In this document: positions 27,958-36,798 of the stretch, piece by piece
Layout of the letters: each line of letters opens with the position of its first letter
Position numbering within the stretch: the first letter of the stretch is position 1
NCBI GenBank assembly: GCA_030427385.1
Contig: JAUHWR010000001.1
Location: forward strand, 2,042,042-2,106,041
Reading direction: 5' to 3'
Source of the DNA: Alphaproteobacteria bacterium
GTDB taxonomy: Bacteria > Pseudomonadota > Alphaproteobacteria > Micavibrionales > Micavibrionaceae
DNA length: 64,000 nucleotides
The notes under the pieces: model-generated
The model's database searches: none
What the model saw: the letters and a program-made list of their open reading frames with translations, nothing else
Told to the model about the DNA's origin: nothing
Program-made: the position numbers and the translations under genes

Positions 27958-29229
27958 TTATTCCAAAATCGTGCCTTTGAGCAGTGCGCCATTCAAATTT
28001 GCGTCCAGGAAGGTGGCGCGATCCAATATGGCGTGGGAGAAGTCGGTGCCGCTGAGGTTGGCGTGAGAGAAATCCGCGCCGCGTAGGTCGGCATAGCGGA
28101 AGTTTACGCCGCTGAGGTCTGTGAATTTTTTGCGTTTGCTGCCGTCTATATTTGTAAAATAGAGAGGTCCGAAATTTGCGTTTTGCAAATTAGTGCGTGA
28201 AAAGAGGGCATATTTCAGGGACGAGGCGCGGAAATCGGAATTCACCAAATTACAATCGCGGAAATCTGATTTATCCAGATAAGCATGTTGTAAGTGAATA
28301 TTTTTGAGGTTCTGGTTCAAAAATGTGGCGCCGACCGCTTTAATGGCCGTCATTTCATATTTATGAAGATTAAGAATATCGCGTAGATCATAGCCGCTTA
28401 AATCGAGTTGCTCGCCTGATTTTCCGGCGCTGGACACCCATGTATGGTGATCATCTAGTAACTCTTCCAAAGATTTTCCAAGGCTTTCCAGTTTATGGCC
28501 CATATCCTGATCGCCGCGCATGTCTTCTTGTTCGGCGTCATAGAATTCGGTATTGGTCAGGAGGCTGTTGGCGGTAATTGCGCCTTTCATATTGGTGCGG
28601 CTGAATTTGGCGTTGGTCATATCCGTATCGGCAAGATTGGCGTTGGAGAAATTCGCCCCCTCACAATCGGCTTGTTGGATCATGGCACCGGTTAGATCAA
28701 CATCAGAGAAATTCGCGCCGCGTGCATCCAGATCTTTTAAGGACGCATTCGTTAGGCGCGCGCCGGATAGATCGGTTTTTGTGCCGGATAAGAATCCGCG
28801 GTCACGGTCGGTAAGGACGCCCTTTTTATCGCGGCGCATGATTTTACCTTCGCGCAGATCGGCCTTGTCCAGATTGACGCCGGTCATATTCGCGCCGGAT
28901 AAATATGCCCCGCGCAAGTCAGAGCGTGTCATATTGCTGTTTTGTAAATCGGCATTACGCATATCACAGACAAAAAAGGTCGCCCCCTCCAGTTTGCAAT
29001 AAGAAAGATTTATGCCCGCCATGCGCGAGCCGGTGAAATCGGCCTGAGACAGGTCGCTGTTGCTTAGATCAAGTCCAGAGATATCTTTGAATTTAATCAC
29101 GGCACGTGCGCCGCCATGTTTTCCCTGTAGATAATCCGCATGGAGGCGTATTATTTTTGACATGTCGCTCTGTGATAACGAGGGTAAATCGTTGTCCTCC
29201 GGGACCTCTACGAATTCTTCTCTTGCCAT
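27958..29229 (-). CDS. pentapeptide-repeat protein
   Basis: 423 residues with two blocks of A-(D/N)-(L/F)-x-x repeats, about 48-225 and 275-420, joined by a non-repeat segment (about 226-275, including SLGKSLEELLDDHHTW). Such repeats form a right-handed square beta-helix. The N-terminus has RLHADYLQGKHGGARA before the first block. It lacks a signal peptide. Some pentapeptide proteins (Qnr, MfpA) mimic DNA and bind gyrase, but most have unknown roles, and nothing here singles out gyrase as partner. Monocistronic, with about 70 bases upstream to pgi. Confidence 0.88.
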   Translation of the reverse strand: MAREEFVEVPEDNDLPSLSQSDMSKIIRLHADYLQGKHGGARAVIKFKDISGLDLSNSDLSQADFTGSRMAGINLSYCKLEGATFFVCDMRNADLQNSNMTRSDLRGAYLSGANMTGVNLDKADLREGKIMRRDKKGVLTDRDRGFLSGTKTDLSGARLTNASLKDLDARGANFSDVDLTGAMIQQADCEGANFSNANLADTDMTNAKFSRTNMKGAITANSLLTNTEFYDAEQEDMRGDQDMGHKLESLGKSLEELLDDHHTWVSSAGKSGEQLDLSGYDLRDILNLHKYEMTAIKAVGATFLNQNLKNIHLQHAYLDKSDFRDCNLVNSDFRASSLKYALFSRTNLQNANFGPLYFTNIDGSKRKKFTDLSGVNFRYADLRGADFSHANLSGTDFSHAILDRATFLDANLNGALLKGTILE

Positions 29230-29302
29230 GTTTTCCCTGCCTTGCGTTTGTGCAAGCCATTGTTTTTACTGTCTATGAGTATAGCGGGAGAAAGATAAGA
29301 AT

Positions 29303-30919
29303 TTATGAAGGTTTTTGAAGAAAAGGCAAAATTCCGATATTTGACATATCCTTATTATCGCCGGATAAAATCGCATTTGCCATTTCTTTGCCTAGCTCTA
29401 CGCCGAATTGATCAAAGCTATTTATGTTCCAGATAATGCCCTGCACGAAAGTTTTATGCTCATAAAGGGCGACCAATTGTCCCAAATGATAGGGTGTGAT
29501 GCCATCAAAAAGCAGAATGTTTGAGGGACGATTGCCTTCGAATACTTTTTGCGGGTTGCCGTTTGCTTCGGACAGAGTGCGTCCGCGCATCATGGCTTCT
29601 GCCTGGGCGAGCATGTTGGTTAATAGCAGTTTATGGTGATCACCGAGCGGATTTTGGCTAGTGATCGGAGCGATAAAATCACACGGGATAATTGATGTGC
29701 CCTGATGAAGTAGTTGGAAGAAAGCGTGTTGACCGTTTGTGCCCGGCTCCCCGAAGATAATCGGGCCGGTTTCATAGTCCTTTATCTCTTCACCGTCGCG
29801 GCTAACGTGTTTGCCGTTGGATTCCATGTCCAATTGTTGCAAAAAGGCGGGGAAGCGGTGCAAATATTGATCATAGGGGAGGATAGATTGCGCGTCATAG
29901 CCCAAAAAATTACGGTTCCAGACACCGAGTAACGCCATTAAAACAGGAATATTTTCCTCTAACGGAGCGGTTTGGAAGTGTTGATCCATGCTATAGGCGC
30001 CGTCCAGCAATGTTTCAAACTGATCAAAGCCGATGCTGAGCGCGATGGATAATCCGATGGATGACCATAAGCTGAAACGTCCGCCCACCCAATTTTCAAA
30101 GGGGAACATCAGATCCGGGTTTATGCCGAAGGCGGAAACCGCAGGCTCATTTGTGGACATGGCGGCAAAATGTTTGGCAACCGCGGCGTTATCGCCAAGA
30201 TGTTCAATGAGCCAGTTCTTTGCTGTATCTGCATTGGCCATGGTTTCCTGTGTGGTGAATGTTTTGGAAGCGACCAAAAATAATGTGGTTTCGGGATCAA
30301 TTTGTTTCAGTGTTTCGGCGATATGGCTGCCATCCACATTAGAGACGAAATAGGTTTTGATGCCCTCAATTTGCCATGATTTTAAGGCTTCGCAGACCAT
30401 GTAAGGCCCAAGGTCAGAGCCGCCGATCCCGATATTTACAATTGAGGTCAGGCGTTTGCCCGTAAAGCCCGTCCATGAGCCATCATGCACGCCATCACAA
30501 AAGGCGCGCATATTGGCGCGGACAGTTTGAATGTCCGACATGATATTTTCGCCGTTTACATTTAGTGCCTGATCCAGTGGGCGACGTAGGGCGGTATGCA
30601 GAACAGCGCGGTTTTCGGTGGTGTTAATGGCATCACCGTTAAACATTTTCTCGCGCCATCCCTCCACGTCCATTTCTTTTGCCAAATCAATTAAAAGGGG
30701 CAAGGTATCGGCCGTGATATGTTGACGTGAATAATCGAATAACAGCCCGTCATGACGTGTATGAAAATGATCAAATCGTGCGGAATCTGCCGCAAATAAA
30801 TCACGAATATTGTGAGTTTTCACATCTGCGGCGTGAGATTTTAAGTGATTCCAAATTGCAGTTTTGGACGGGTTATTAGTTGACATTTGGGATGTCTGTA
30901 AGTTCGGTGATGCTGTCAT
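29303..30919 (-). CDS. pgi: glucose-6-phosphate isomerase
   Basis: Interconverts glucose-6-phosphate and fructose-6-phosphate. I use ATG 30919 (538 residues) because AAGGA lies exactly seven bases before it; the longer frame to 30946 and the ATG at 30886 are less supported. Motifs: GIGGSDLGPYMV, VGGRFSLWSSIGLS and GIIWNINSFDQFGVELGK with catalytic residues. The 5' end overlaps the upstream M16 gene by 44 bases, which suggests translational coupling. It is the last gene of the lspA-bamF-M16-M16 run. Confidence 0.96.
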   Translation of the reverse strand: MTASPNLQTSQMSTNNPSKTAIWNHLKSHAADVKTHNIRDLFAADSARFDHFHTRHDGLLFDYSRQHITADTLPLLIDLAKEMDVEGWREKMFNGDAINTTENRAVLHTALRRPLDQALNVNGENIMSDIQTVRANMRAFCDGVHDGSWTGFTGKRLTSIVNIGIGGSDLGPYMVCEALKSWQIEGIKTYFVSNVDGSHIAETLKQIDPETTLFLVASKTFTTQETMANADTAKNWLIEHLGDNAAVAKHFAAMSTNEPAVSAFGINPDLMFPFENWVGGRFSLWSSIGLSIALSIGFDQFETLLDGAYSMDQHFQTAPLEENIPVLMALLGVWNRNFLGYDAQSILPYDQYLHRFPAFLQQLDMESNGKHVSRDGEEIKDYETGPIIFGEPGTNGQHAFFQLLHQGTSIIPCDFIAPITSQNPLGDHHKLLLTNMLAQAEAMMRGRTLSEANGNPQKVFEGNRPSNILLFDGITPYHLGQLVALYEHKTFVQGIIWNINSFDQFGVELGKEMANAILSGDNKDMSNIGILPFLQKPS

Positions 30920-32267
30920 TTTCAAATCCTTTTGGCTGTCCGACAATAATGAATGTCATGTTGGTTGTATCAAGATATTTTTGGGCGACTGATTGGATAT
31001 CTTCGATTGTGACCGCTTCAAACGCGTCGGCGCGTTGATCGAGGTAATCAATCGGCAGGTTATCAAGTTGCATCCCCAATATTAAAGAAGAAATATTTCC
31101 CGTGGAGGATAATGTAAGGGGCAGGGAGCCGTTAATATAGGCAATCGCTTTTTCACGTTCTTCCGCGCTGACAGGCTCTGTGCCCATTTTGGCAAATTCG
31201 GCCTTTGCAAGGGCGAGCATGTCATGAGCCGACTCATTTGCCGTTGAGGCGCTGAGGGTTAGAAAATTCGTGTGTTCCATCTGGCTGAGATAGCTATAGA
31301 TTCCATAGGTCAGTCCGCGTTTTTCGCGTATCTCTTCAGTCAGGCGAGAACCAAAACCACCCGCGCCAAGAATTTGGTTCATGACTTGATAGGTGTAATA
31401 ATCCGGATCTGTGCGCGGTAATGCGGGAAGATATCCAAGGACAATTGATTGCGGGATATCAATATTATGCAGGTATGTTTGCCCGCCATTTTGGATGGTA
31501 AAATCAGGAATTTCAGCGGTAATTTTTTGTGTTTGCGGCAGGGTTCCAAAAATGCCATCGATATAGAGTTTGGCATCAGCGGGGGTAATATCACCGACAA
31601 TCGCAATTTTCAAAACATTTTTAGTCAGGCGCGTTGTAACAAAGTTTTTAAGATCGGCAGAATTAATATTTGGCAATGTAGATAACGTCCCGCCGCTATT
31701 AAGGGCATAGGGGTGATCTTTAAAGACGATATCATTAGACAGGCGCGCCGCAATCCATTCCGGATCAGATTGAGAAGAGCGGATGCGGGCAAGGTTGGCG
31801 TCAATCATTCGCTGAACATCCGCCTTTTCAAAGCGCGGCGCGGTGAGAGCCAGATGTAATAGTTCCGCGGCCTTGTCTTTGGTTGTGGTACGGGTTTTAA
31901 GCGAGCCGCCGAATGTATCGCGCCCGGAAGAAAAGCCAAGAGAGATGGAGTGGCGGCGCAGTGCCCCTTGGAATTCCGCGGCAGGTAAATCGCCCGCGCC
32001 TTCATCCATGGTATTGGAGGCAAGGCGGGATAATCCTTGTTTTTTGGCGCTATCATGTTTTGCACCCGCATTATCAAAGGCAAAATCAAGCGCGATGACC
32101 GGAATGCTATGATCTTCCACCAGCCAGAACGGAATGCCGGAGGCGGTTTTATATTCATGAATATCGAGAAATTTATCGCGTGCCTGCGCGGGGGATAGCA
32201 GACAGATAATCACTGTGCATAATAATGCAGATATAATAAGGACGGGGCGCGTAAATCTATTGGTCAT
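30876..32267 (-). CDS. M16-family peptidase-like protein, non-catalytic subunit
   Basis: 463 residues from the ATG at 32267, which has GGAGG seven bases upstream; a longer frame to 32321 overlaps the previous gene more. It has a signal peptide (SALLCTVIICLLSPAQA). The M16 fold is recognisable (HEYKTASGIPFWLVED, GFGSRLTEEIREKRGLTYGIYS), but the zinc motif HxxEH is missing: the region reads KKQGLSRLASNTMDEG. In M16 pairs such a subunit usually serves substrate binding with an active partner, here the gene just upstream, with which it overlaps by 11 bases. Confidence 0.9.
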   Translation of the reverse strand: MTNRFTRPVLIISALLCTVIICLLSPAQARDKFLDIHEYKTASGIPFWLVEDHSIPVIALDFAFDNAGAKHDSAKKQGLSRLASNTMDEGAGDLPAAEFQGALRRHSISLGFSSGRDTFGGSLKTRTTTKDKAAELLHLALTAPRFEKADVQRMIDANLARIRSSQSDPEWIAARLSNDIVFKDHPYALNSGGTLSTLPNINSADLKNFVTTRLTKNVLKIAIVGDITPADAKLYIDGIFGTLPQTQKITAEIPDFTIQNGGQTYLHNIDIPQSIVLGYLPALPRTDPDYYTYQVMNQILGAGGFGSRLTEEIREKRGLTYGIYSYLSQMEHTNFLTLSASTANESAHDMLALAKAEFAKMGTEPVSAEEREKAIAYINGSLPLTLSSTGNISSLILGMQLDNLPIDYLDQRADAFEAVTIEDIQSVAQKYLDTTNMTFIIVGQPKGFENDSITELTDIPNVN

Positions 32268-33633
32268 TTTTAACCTCCTCCGGTAATAAATGTCCGGTGA
32301 TGACCAGTTTATTTGGATCATCGGGGTTCAGATAAGTTTTAACCGCGCTTTGAATGTCTTCTTTGGTGATGGCTTGCATATCGGTTGGCCAGTTTTCAAC
32401 GTCATCCACGCTTTGCCCGCTGGTGAGGGCGCGGCCAAAAATCATGGCGGGGCCTGTCACGCTATCGAGGGCGAAAATCGCATCCGCTTGTACGCGGTCT
32501 TTGGCTTCCTGTAATTCTTCATCGGTCACGCCGTCAGTGATAATCTTGCGTAACTCATTCTCTAATGCGGTTTCCAGTTTGTCCAGATCTATGCCGGCAA
32601 GCGGGGTGGCATAGAGATAAAATCGGCCGTCATCATAGCTGTCATTGCTGACGCTTAGGCCTGCATTACTTGCCAGTTTTTGTTCAATGACAATAGATTT
32701 ATAAAAGCGTGTTGTTGGCCCGCCGCTGAGGATGTCTTCAAGGATTTGTAAGGCATAGCCTGATTTTTTATCTGTACGGACAGAGGGAATGCGCTGGATT
32801 TGCACCAATTGCGGCTGTTGGATGCGGGGGTGGTGATAGACAACTTTGTTACGTCCGATAAAAGGTGCAATGGAGCCGCGATCGCGTGGCTCATCCAAAG
32901 CAGGATAAGCGGTTAGCGTGCCGTAATATTTTTTGGCAAGCGGAAGAAGATCATCCATTGTGATATCGCCGGATACCACCAGAATGGCATTGTTCGGGGC
33001 GTACCATTTTTTATAAAAAGCGATGGCATCTTCTTCGGTTAAGGCGGCGATTTCATCCATCCAGCCAATCAAAGGAATGCCATAGGAATGTTTGGGAAAT
33101 AGGTTATAGCCGAGCTGTTCGTAAAAATAACCGCTGGGGTCGTTTTCGCTACGTTGGCGGCGTTCTTCCATGACGACTTTTTGTTCGGAGGCAAAGTCAT
33201 TTGGCGGCAAGTTCAATGATTGCATACGGTCGGATTCCATCCGCATCATATTCTCAAGATGTTCCACCGCGATGGATTGGTAATAGGCGGTGTAATCATA
33301 GGAGGTGAAAGCGTTATCCTGTCCCCCGAGTGCCCGTACTTGTTTGGAAAATTCACCGGAGGGAACGTTTTTCGAGCCTTTAAACATTAAATGTTCAAAC
33401 ATATGCGCCAGACCGGATTTGCCAAGCGGATCATCCGCCCCGCCCACGCGGTACCAGACCATATGCGTAACAATCGGCGCGCGGTGATTTTCAATCAGGA
33501 CAATTTGCAAACCGTTTTCGAGGGTTGCCGTTTTCGCATTAAAAAGTTTTTGCGCCGCCTGAGCGGGCATCACAAGTGGTAATTGGCAGATGACGAAGAT
33601 GAATAGATAAAAAACAGGGACGATGCGTATCAT
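32257..33633 (-). CDS. M16-family zinc metalloprotease, catalytic subunit
   Basis: 458 residues with a signal peptide (FIFVICQLPLVMPAQA). The inverted zinc motif HMFEH is at 77-81 (GLAHMFEHLMFKG), with the distal Glu expected near 150-160. The C-terminal half has the SxTRFYKS-type repeat of the family (GGPTTRFYKSIV). It probably acts in the periplasm as a heterodimer with the next gene. It overlaps bamF by four bases, and the cluster lspA-bamF-M16-M16 is conserved in many alphaproteobacteria. Confidence 0.94.
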   Translation of the reverse strand: MIRIVPVFYLFIFVICQLPLVMPAQAAQKLFNAKTATLENGLQIVLIENHRAPIVTHMVWYRVGGADDPLGKSGLAHMFEHLMFKGSKNVPSGEFSKQVRALGGQDNAFTSYDYTAYYQSIAVEHLENMMRMESDRMQSLNLPPNDFASEQKVVMEERRQRSENDPSGYFYEQLGYNLFPKHSYGIPLIGWMDEIAALTEEDAIAFYKKWYAPNNAILVVSGDITMDDLLPLAKKYYGTLTAYPALDEPRDRGSIAPFIGRNKVVYHHPRIQQPQLVQIQRIPSVRTDKKSGYALQILEDILSGGPTTRFYKSIVIEQKLASNAGLSVSNDSYDDGRFYLYATPLAGIDLDKLETALENELRKIITDGVTDEELQEAKDRVQADAIFALDSVTGPAMIFGRALTSGQSVDDVENWPTDMQAITKEDIQSAVKTYLNPDDPNKLVITGHLLPEEVKNDQ

Positions 33634-34115
33634 TCATTCAGGCTTTTCATTTTTTGCAATCTTGCTGCCTCTTCTTTGGCATTCAGGACATTTGCTTCTT
33701 CATCATTATCGCCGATACCCAAAAGACGTTTTGCCACGCTTTGAGTTTGTTCCTTGGAGGCATCATCGGGATTGGCGAGAACGGTGCGAATATTCTGGTT
33801 TGCCTGATCGGTGCCGGCTTTATGGAGAAGCAATGCCTCTGTTTGAGAGATTTCAGAGCGGGATGTGCTATCCTCTACGCCCAGAAGGGCTTGTTGCGCT
33901 TGTTTTGGTATAGCGGTTTCCTGTGGACGCGGCGCGCCAGGGCGCGGCGGTGGCAAAGATGTTAGGTTGGTTGGGATTTCCAGCGGTGCGTTTTTAACCA
34001 CTTTAAACTCATCAGGAGCATTTTTTCTAAGCCCCAGCGATGCGCGCGGGTTCGAGCAAGCAGTTACAATTAAGAGGGATAAAAGTAAGACAGAAATAAC
34101 ACGCATGAGATTCAC
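33630..34115 (-). CDS. bamF: BamF-type lipoprotein (DUF3035)
   Basis: 161 residues, with lipobox LIVTAC/S. The mature start NPRASLGLRKNAPDEFKVVK, then PTNLTSLPPPRPGAPRPQE, fits the alphaproteobacterial DUF3035 family, which includes the BamF subunit of the outer-membrane beta-barrel assembly machine. It overlaps lspA by four bases and the M16 gene by four bases, so it is translationally coupled to the signal peptidase that matures it. The rest of the protein is Gln/Ala-rich and disordered. Confidence 0.85.
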   Translation of the reverse strand: MNLMRVISVLLLSLLIVTACSNPRASLGLRKNAPDEFKVVKNAPLEIPTNLTSLPPPRPGAPRPQETAIPKQAQQALLGVEDSTSRSEISQTEALLLHKAGTDQANQNIRTVLANPDDASKEQTQSVAKRLLGIGDNDEEANVLNAKEEAARLQKMKSLNE

Positions 34116-34636
34116 GATTTTTGTTCAGATTTCGGGGTTAAGAATAAACTATCATAGGCGATAATAGCAATACCGATCAAGACGCAAGAATCGGCGACAT
34201 TGAAGGATGGCCAGTGATATCCGTAAGCATGAAAATCCAGAAAATCATAAACGGCGCCAAATTGAATGCGATCCACGATATTACCAATCGAGCCGCCGAT
34301 AATTGTGCCGCATCCCATAGCCGTGATCAGACGATCGGCGCGCCATAAAATAACGGCAAATAGCGCGGTAATCGCGGCGGCAATGGCGATCAGCCCCCAG
34401 ATCTCCCAATGAGTTTGGGATTGCATCATGCCAAAGCTGACGCCTTCATTCCATACGTAGCTTAAGTTGAAAAAGCCGGTGATTTCGACGCTGCCCCCAT
34501 TATCAAGCACATAGCCGCGTACGAGATATTTTGTAATCTGATCGATAACAAATAAAATAAGGGCAAGGGATAATCCCGCAAAGGCGTATTTACGTTGCGT
34601 GTTTGTGTCCGTAGATGTTAGATCCGGTGAGTTCAT
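34112..34636 (-). CDS. lspA: lipoprotein signal peptidase II
   Basis: 174 residues with four membrane helices. The catalytic Asp pair is in GNIVDRI (Asp122) and FNVADSCVLIG (Asp149). It removes signal peptides from diacylated prolipoproteins. It is first in the lspA-bamF-M16-M16-pgi run and follows bufC by 69 bases. Confidence 0.95.
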   Translation of the reverse strand: MNSPDLTSTDTNTQRKYAFAGLSLALILFVIDQITKYLVRGYVLDNGGSVEITGFFNLSYVWNEGVSFGMMQSQTHWEIWGLIAIAAAITALFAVILWRADRLITAMGCGTIIGGSIGNIVDRIQFGAVYDFLDFHAYGYHWPSFNVADSCVLIGIAIIAYDSLFLTPKSEQKS

Positions 34637-34705
34637 GTGCTTCTTTCTTAACCTTCCATGAGAGATAGTGCAATACTCTTTTAAAGCGCAAGGGGTGGTA
34701 TGGGG

Positions 34706-35473
34706 TTAAATTTCGGCTTTGCGAAACACGCCGCGCATAGTGAAATTCTGTAGGGTTTTTGCGAAATCAAAAGACGGGGCGTATCGCAAGGTGTCTTCGA
34801 CGGCTTCCATTAAAGGCAAAGAATGGTGCAGGCGGGTTAGAAAGAAAAATTCAATATCTGTAAGCTTTAGATATTCCGCTTTCAGTGCGGGGCGGTAGAT
34901 CAATAAATGGGCGGGGTTATCGTCTAATTTGGGGGGAGGCAGATCATCGGGGTTGGCCGCAAAGGATTTGATATCAGGAAGAGGATAGGGGGAGGAAAAA
35001 AGAAAGCATGATGTTCTTAAGGGTAAATATTCAGGAATGTTGGTTTGGAATGTTGCCATATCCTGCGGGGTGAGGGGGGCATCATCAAGGCTATGTTCAC
35101 ACGCGCTGAGCGCCCAGTCAAATCGGGCAATATCAGATAGATATGGCACAGAAGCCGCAGGATTATATGTGTCAATAAAGTCAGGCAGGCCCCCGCCATA
35201 TTCATCAAGGCATCCGCTTTGGGGTAAGTTGTGACGGATATAAGCGCGCAACAGGGTATTGGTAAAATCTTTGCCGGTCAGGGCGTTTATTGTGGGGAAA
35301 ATTTCCATCAATATAGCGGATAATCCGCCGATAATATTATCCCGATAGATGCTAAATCGCTGATCGAGGGTGATATCATCCTGTTTGTAGAGCGCTTTGA
35401 AAGCGTCATCCATTTGATGATCATGACGGATGATGTGATCTTGGAAGCAGGTTTGGATATCTTCGAGTTTCAT
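34706..35473 (-). CDS. bufC: BufC/HvfC-like partner of the MNIO enzyme (DUF2063)
   Basis: 255 residues. The N-terminal region (QRFSIYRDNIIGGLSAIL, then LTGKDFTNTLLRAYIRHNLPQSGCLDEYGGGLPDFI) is DUF2063, a partner that presents the precursor peptide to the MNIO enzyme. It overlaps bufB by four bases (ATGA), a typical coupling. The third gene of a bufferin operon. No membrane segment. Confidence 0.86.
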   Translation of the reverse strand: MKLEDIQTCFQDHIIRHDHQMDDAFKALYKQDDITLDQRFSIYRDNIIGGLSAILMEIFPTINALTGKDFTNTLLRAYIRHNLPQSGCLDEYGGGLPDFIDTYNPAASVPYLSDIARFDWALSACEHSLDDAPLTPQDMATFQTNIPEYLPLRTSCFLFSSPYPLPDIKSFAANPDDLPPPKLDDNPAHLLIYRPALKAEYLKLTDIEFFFLTRLHHSLPLMEAVEDTLRYAPSFDFAKTLQNFTMRGVFRKAEI

Positions 35474-36351
35474 GCGCTTTGTTTTATTATAGATTGTTGC
35501 ATGATGATGCGGGCCTTATCGGCTTCATCCAAAAGAGTTTGCAGCGGCGGGATGTCGGCGTCCCATTCGATCAAGGTCGGGATATGACCCAAGTGTTCCA
35601 AGGCATGACGGTATAAATCCCAAACGTCTTGTTTGACGGGTTTGGAATGGGTGTCGATTAAGATGGTGCGCGCGCCCAGATCACGCTCGCTATGTCCCGC
35701 CAAGTGCAATTCGCCCACAGCGGCGGCATTAATGTTTGAAATATAATGAAAAGGATCAAAGCCGTGATTATGCGCCTGGACAAAAATGTTATTACAATCA
35801 AGTAGAATGCCGCAGCCGGTTTGTGCCGCAAGGGCGTTCATCAGATCATATTCCTCCATATCATTATCAGCGTAGGCCATATAGGTTGAGGGATTTTCCA
35901 CGAGAATGCTGCGTTTGAAAAAATCCTGTACACGCGAAATATTATCGCATAACAGGTTTAACGTCTCATGGGTGTATGGCAGTGGCAAAAGATCATTTAA
36001 GTGCGCATTCCCGCTGGCGCTCCAAGAGGCATGATCAGAGAGTTGAAAGGGAGAAAATATATCGATCAGCTCTTTTATCTTTTGCAGGTGATTTTGATCA
36101 ATGCCATGCGCCGAGCCAAGAGAGATGCCAACAGCGTGAAAGCTTATTTCATAATCGGCGCGTAATTTTTCCAAGAAATGTCGGTGGATACCGCCGCCAA
36201 AATAGTTCTCCGGGTGAACCTCTAACCAGCCGATAGCGGGTTTCTGATCGTAAATATCGTGATAATGCGGCCCTCTTAGGCCAATACCAACAGGGTCCGG
36301 CAATGATGCCGAACCCTGATGATTTGTATTAATGTGACGTGAATGAGTCAT
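35470..36351 (-). CDS. bufB: BufB: MNIO (DUF692) iron oxygenase that modifies the bufferin precursor
   Basis: 293 residues, a TIM-barrel MNIO enzyme. Metal-ligand motifs are visible in order: GIGLRGPHY, WLEVHPENYF, FHAVGISLGS, LSDHASWS, LVENPSTYM, LLDCNNIFVQAHNHG, GELHLAGHS, LIDTHSKPV and LIEWDADIP. Characterised MNIO enzymes use iron to convert Cys residues of precursor peptides into thiooxazole or related heterocycles, and bufferins then bind copper. The gene starts 16 bases after bufA. Which Cys are changed here is not known. Confidence 0.93.
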   Translation of the reverse strand: MTHSRHINTNHQGSASLPDPVGIGLRGPHYHDIYDQKPAIGWLEVHPENYFGGGIHRHFLEKLRADYEISFHAVGISLGSAHGIDQNHLQKIKELIDIFSPFQLSDHASWSASGNAHLNDLLPLPYTHETLNLLCDNISRVQDFFKRSILVENPSTYMAYADNDMEEYDLMNALAAQTGCGILLDCNNIFVQAHNHGFDPFHYISNINAAAVGELHLAGHSERDLGARTILIDTHSKPVKQDVWDLYRHALEHLGHIPTLIEWDADIPPLQTLLDEADKARIIMQQSIIKQSA

Positions 36352-36367
36352 GTCAATTTAAGGAAGA

Positions 36368-36724
36368 TCAATGCGCATGGTCATGATCTGCATCATCACC
36401 GTGATCTTCGTGATCGGCATCAGTAGCATCATCATCAGCATGATCTGCGGCCGGTTCTAAAGAGCCGCCTGCCAAACGTTCACAGATTCCTTTGGGAAGG
36501 TTGATCCATTCGCCTGCTTCGGCATCTGTTGCGGCCATACCTGCGCATGAATGGGAGCCGTTCGCGTTGCCGCAATCATTTTTTCCGGCCTTAACAACGC
36601 CGTAACATTTTTCATGCTGTACGGCTGTCTCTTCCGCATTTGCTGCGGATGCGCCAAGGGTCATTGTTGCCGCAAAAGCGCCGGCAATAAGTGTATTTAG
36701 GGCTGTTTTTGAATGTGTGGTCAT
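36368..36724 (-). CDS. bufA: BufA1-type bufferin precursor (DUF2282) with His/Asp-rich tail
   Basis: 118 residues. An N-terminal signal peptide (LIAGAFAATMTLGASAANA) is followed by the family core EKCYGVVKAGKNDCG, SCAG and LPKGICERLAGG with Cys40, 51, 60 and 81. These four Cys are the substrates of the MNIO enzyme. Beyond the core, residues 93-118 are dominated by Asp and His (H95, 105, 108, 114, 116, 118), a tail I do not know from usual bufferins and that could bind metal. AGGAGA lies seven bases before the ATG. An operator-like palindrome is upstream. Cells likely use the product to sequester excess copper in the periplasm. Confidence 0.9.
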   Translation of the reverse strand: MTTHSKTALNTLIAGAFAATMTLGASAANAEETAVQHEKCYGVVKAGKNDCGNANGSHSCAGMAATDAEAGEWINLPKGICERLAGGSLEPAADHADDDATDADHEDHGDDADHDHAH

Positions 36725-36752
36725 TGATTATTCTCCTGAATAAATTGGTTAA

Positions 36753-36773
36753 AGTACACCCATATAGGGTACT
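36753..36773. promoter_or_regulatory. operator-like inverted repeat before bufA
   Basis: On the minus strand the sequence AGTACCC-TATAT-GGGTGTACT is a near palindrome whose centre TATAT may also form a -10 element. TACCC-N5-GGGT(G)TA resembles operators of the CsoR/FrmR repressor family. It lies 29 to 49 bases upstream of the bufA start. The matching regulator gene is not in the window, so the link is inference. Confidence 0.5.
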
Positions 36774-36798
36774 CGATTTTACAAATAAGCCAAGTCCT

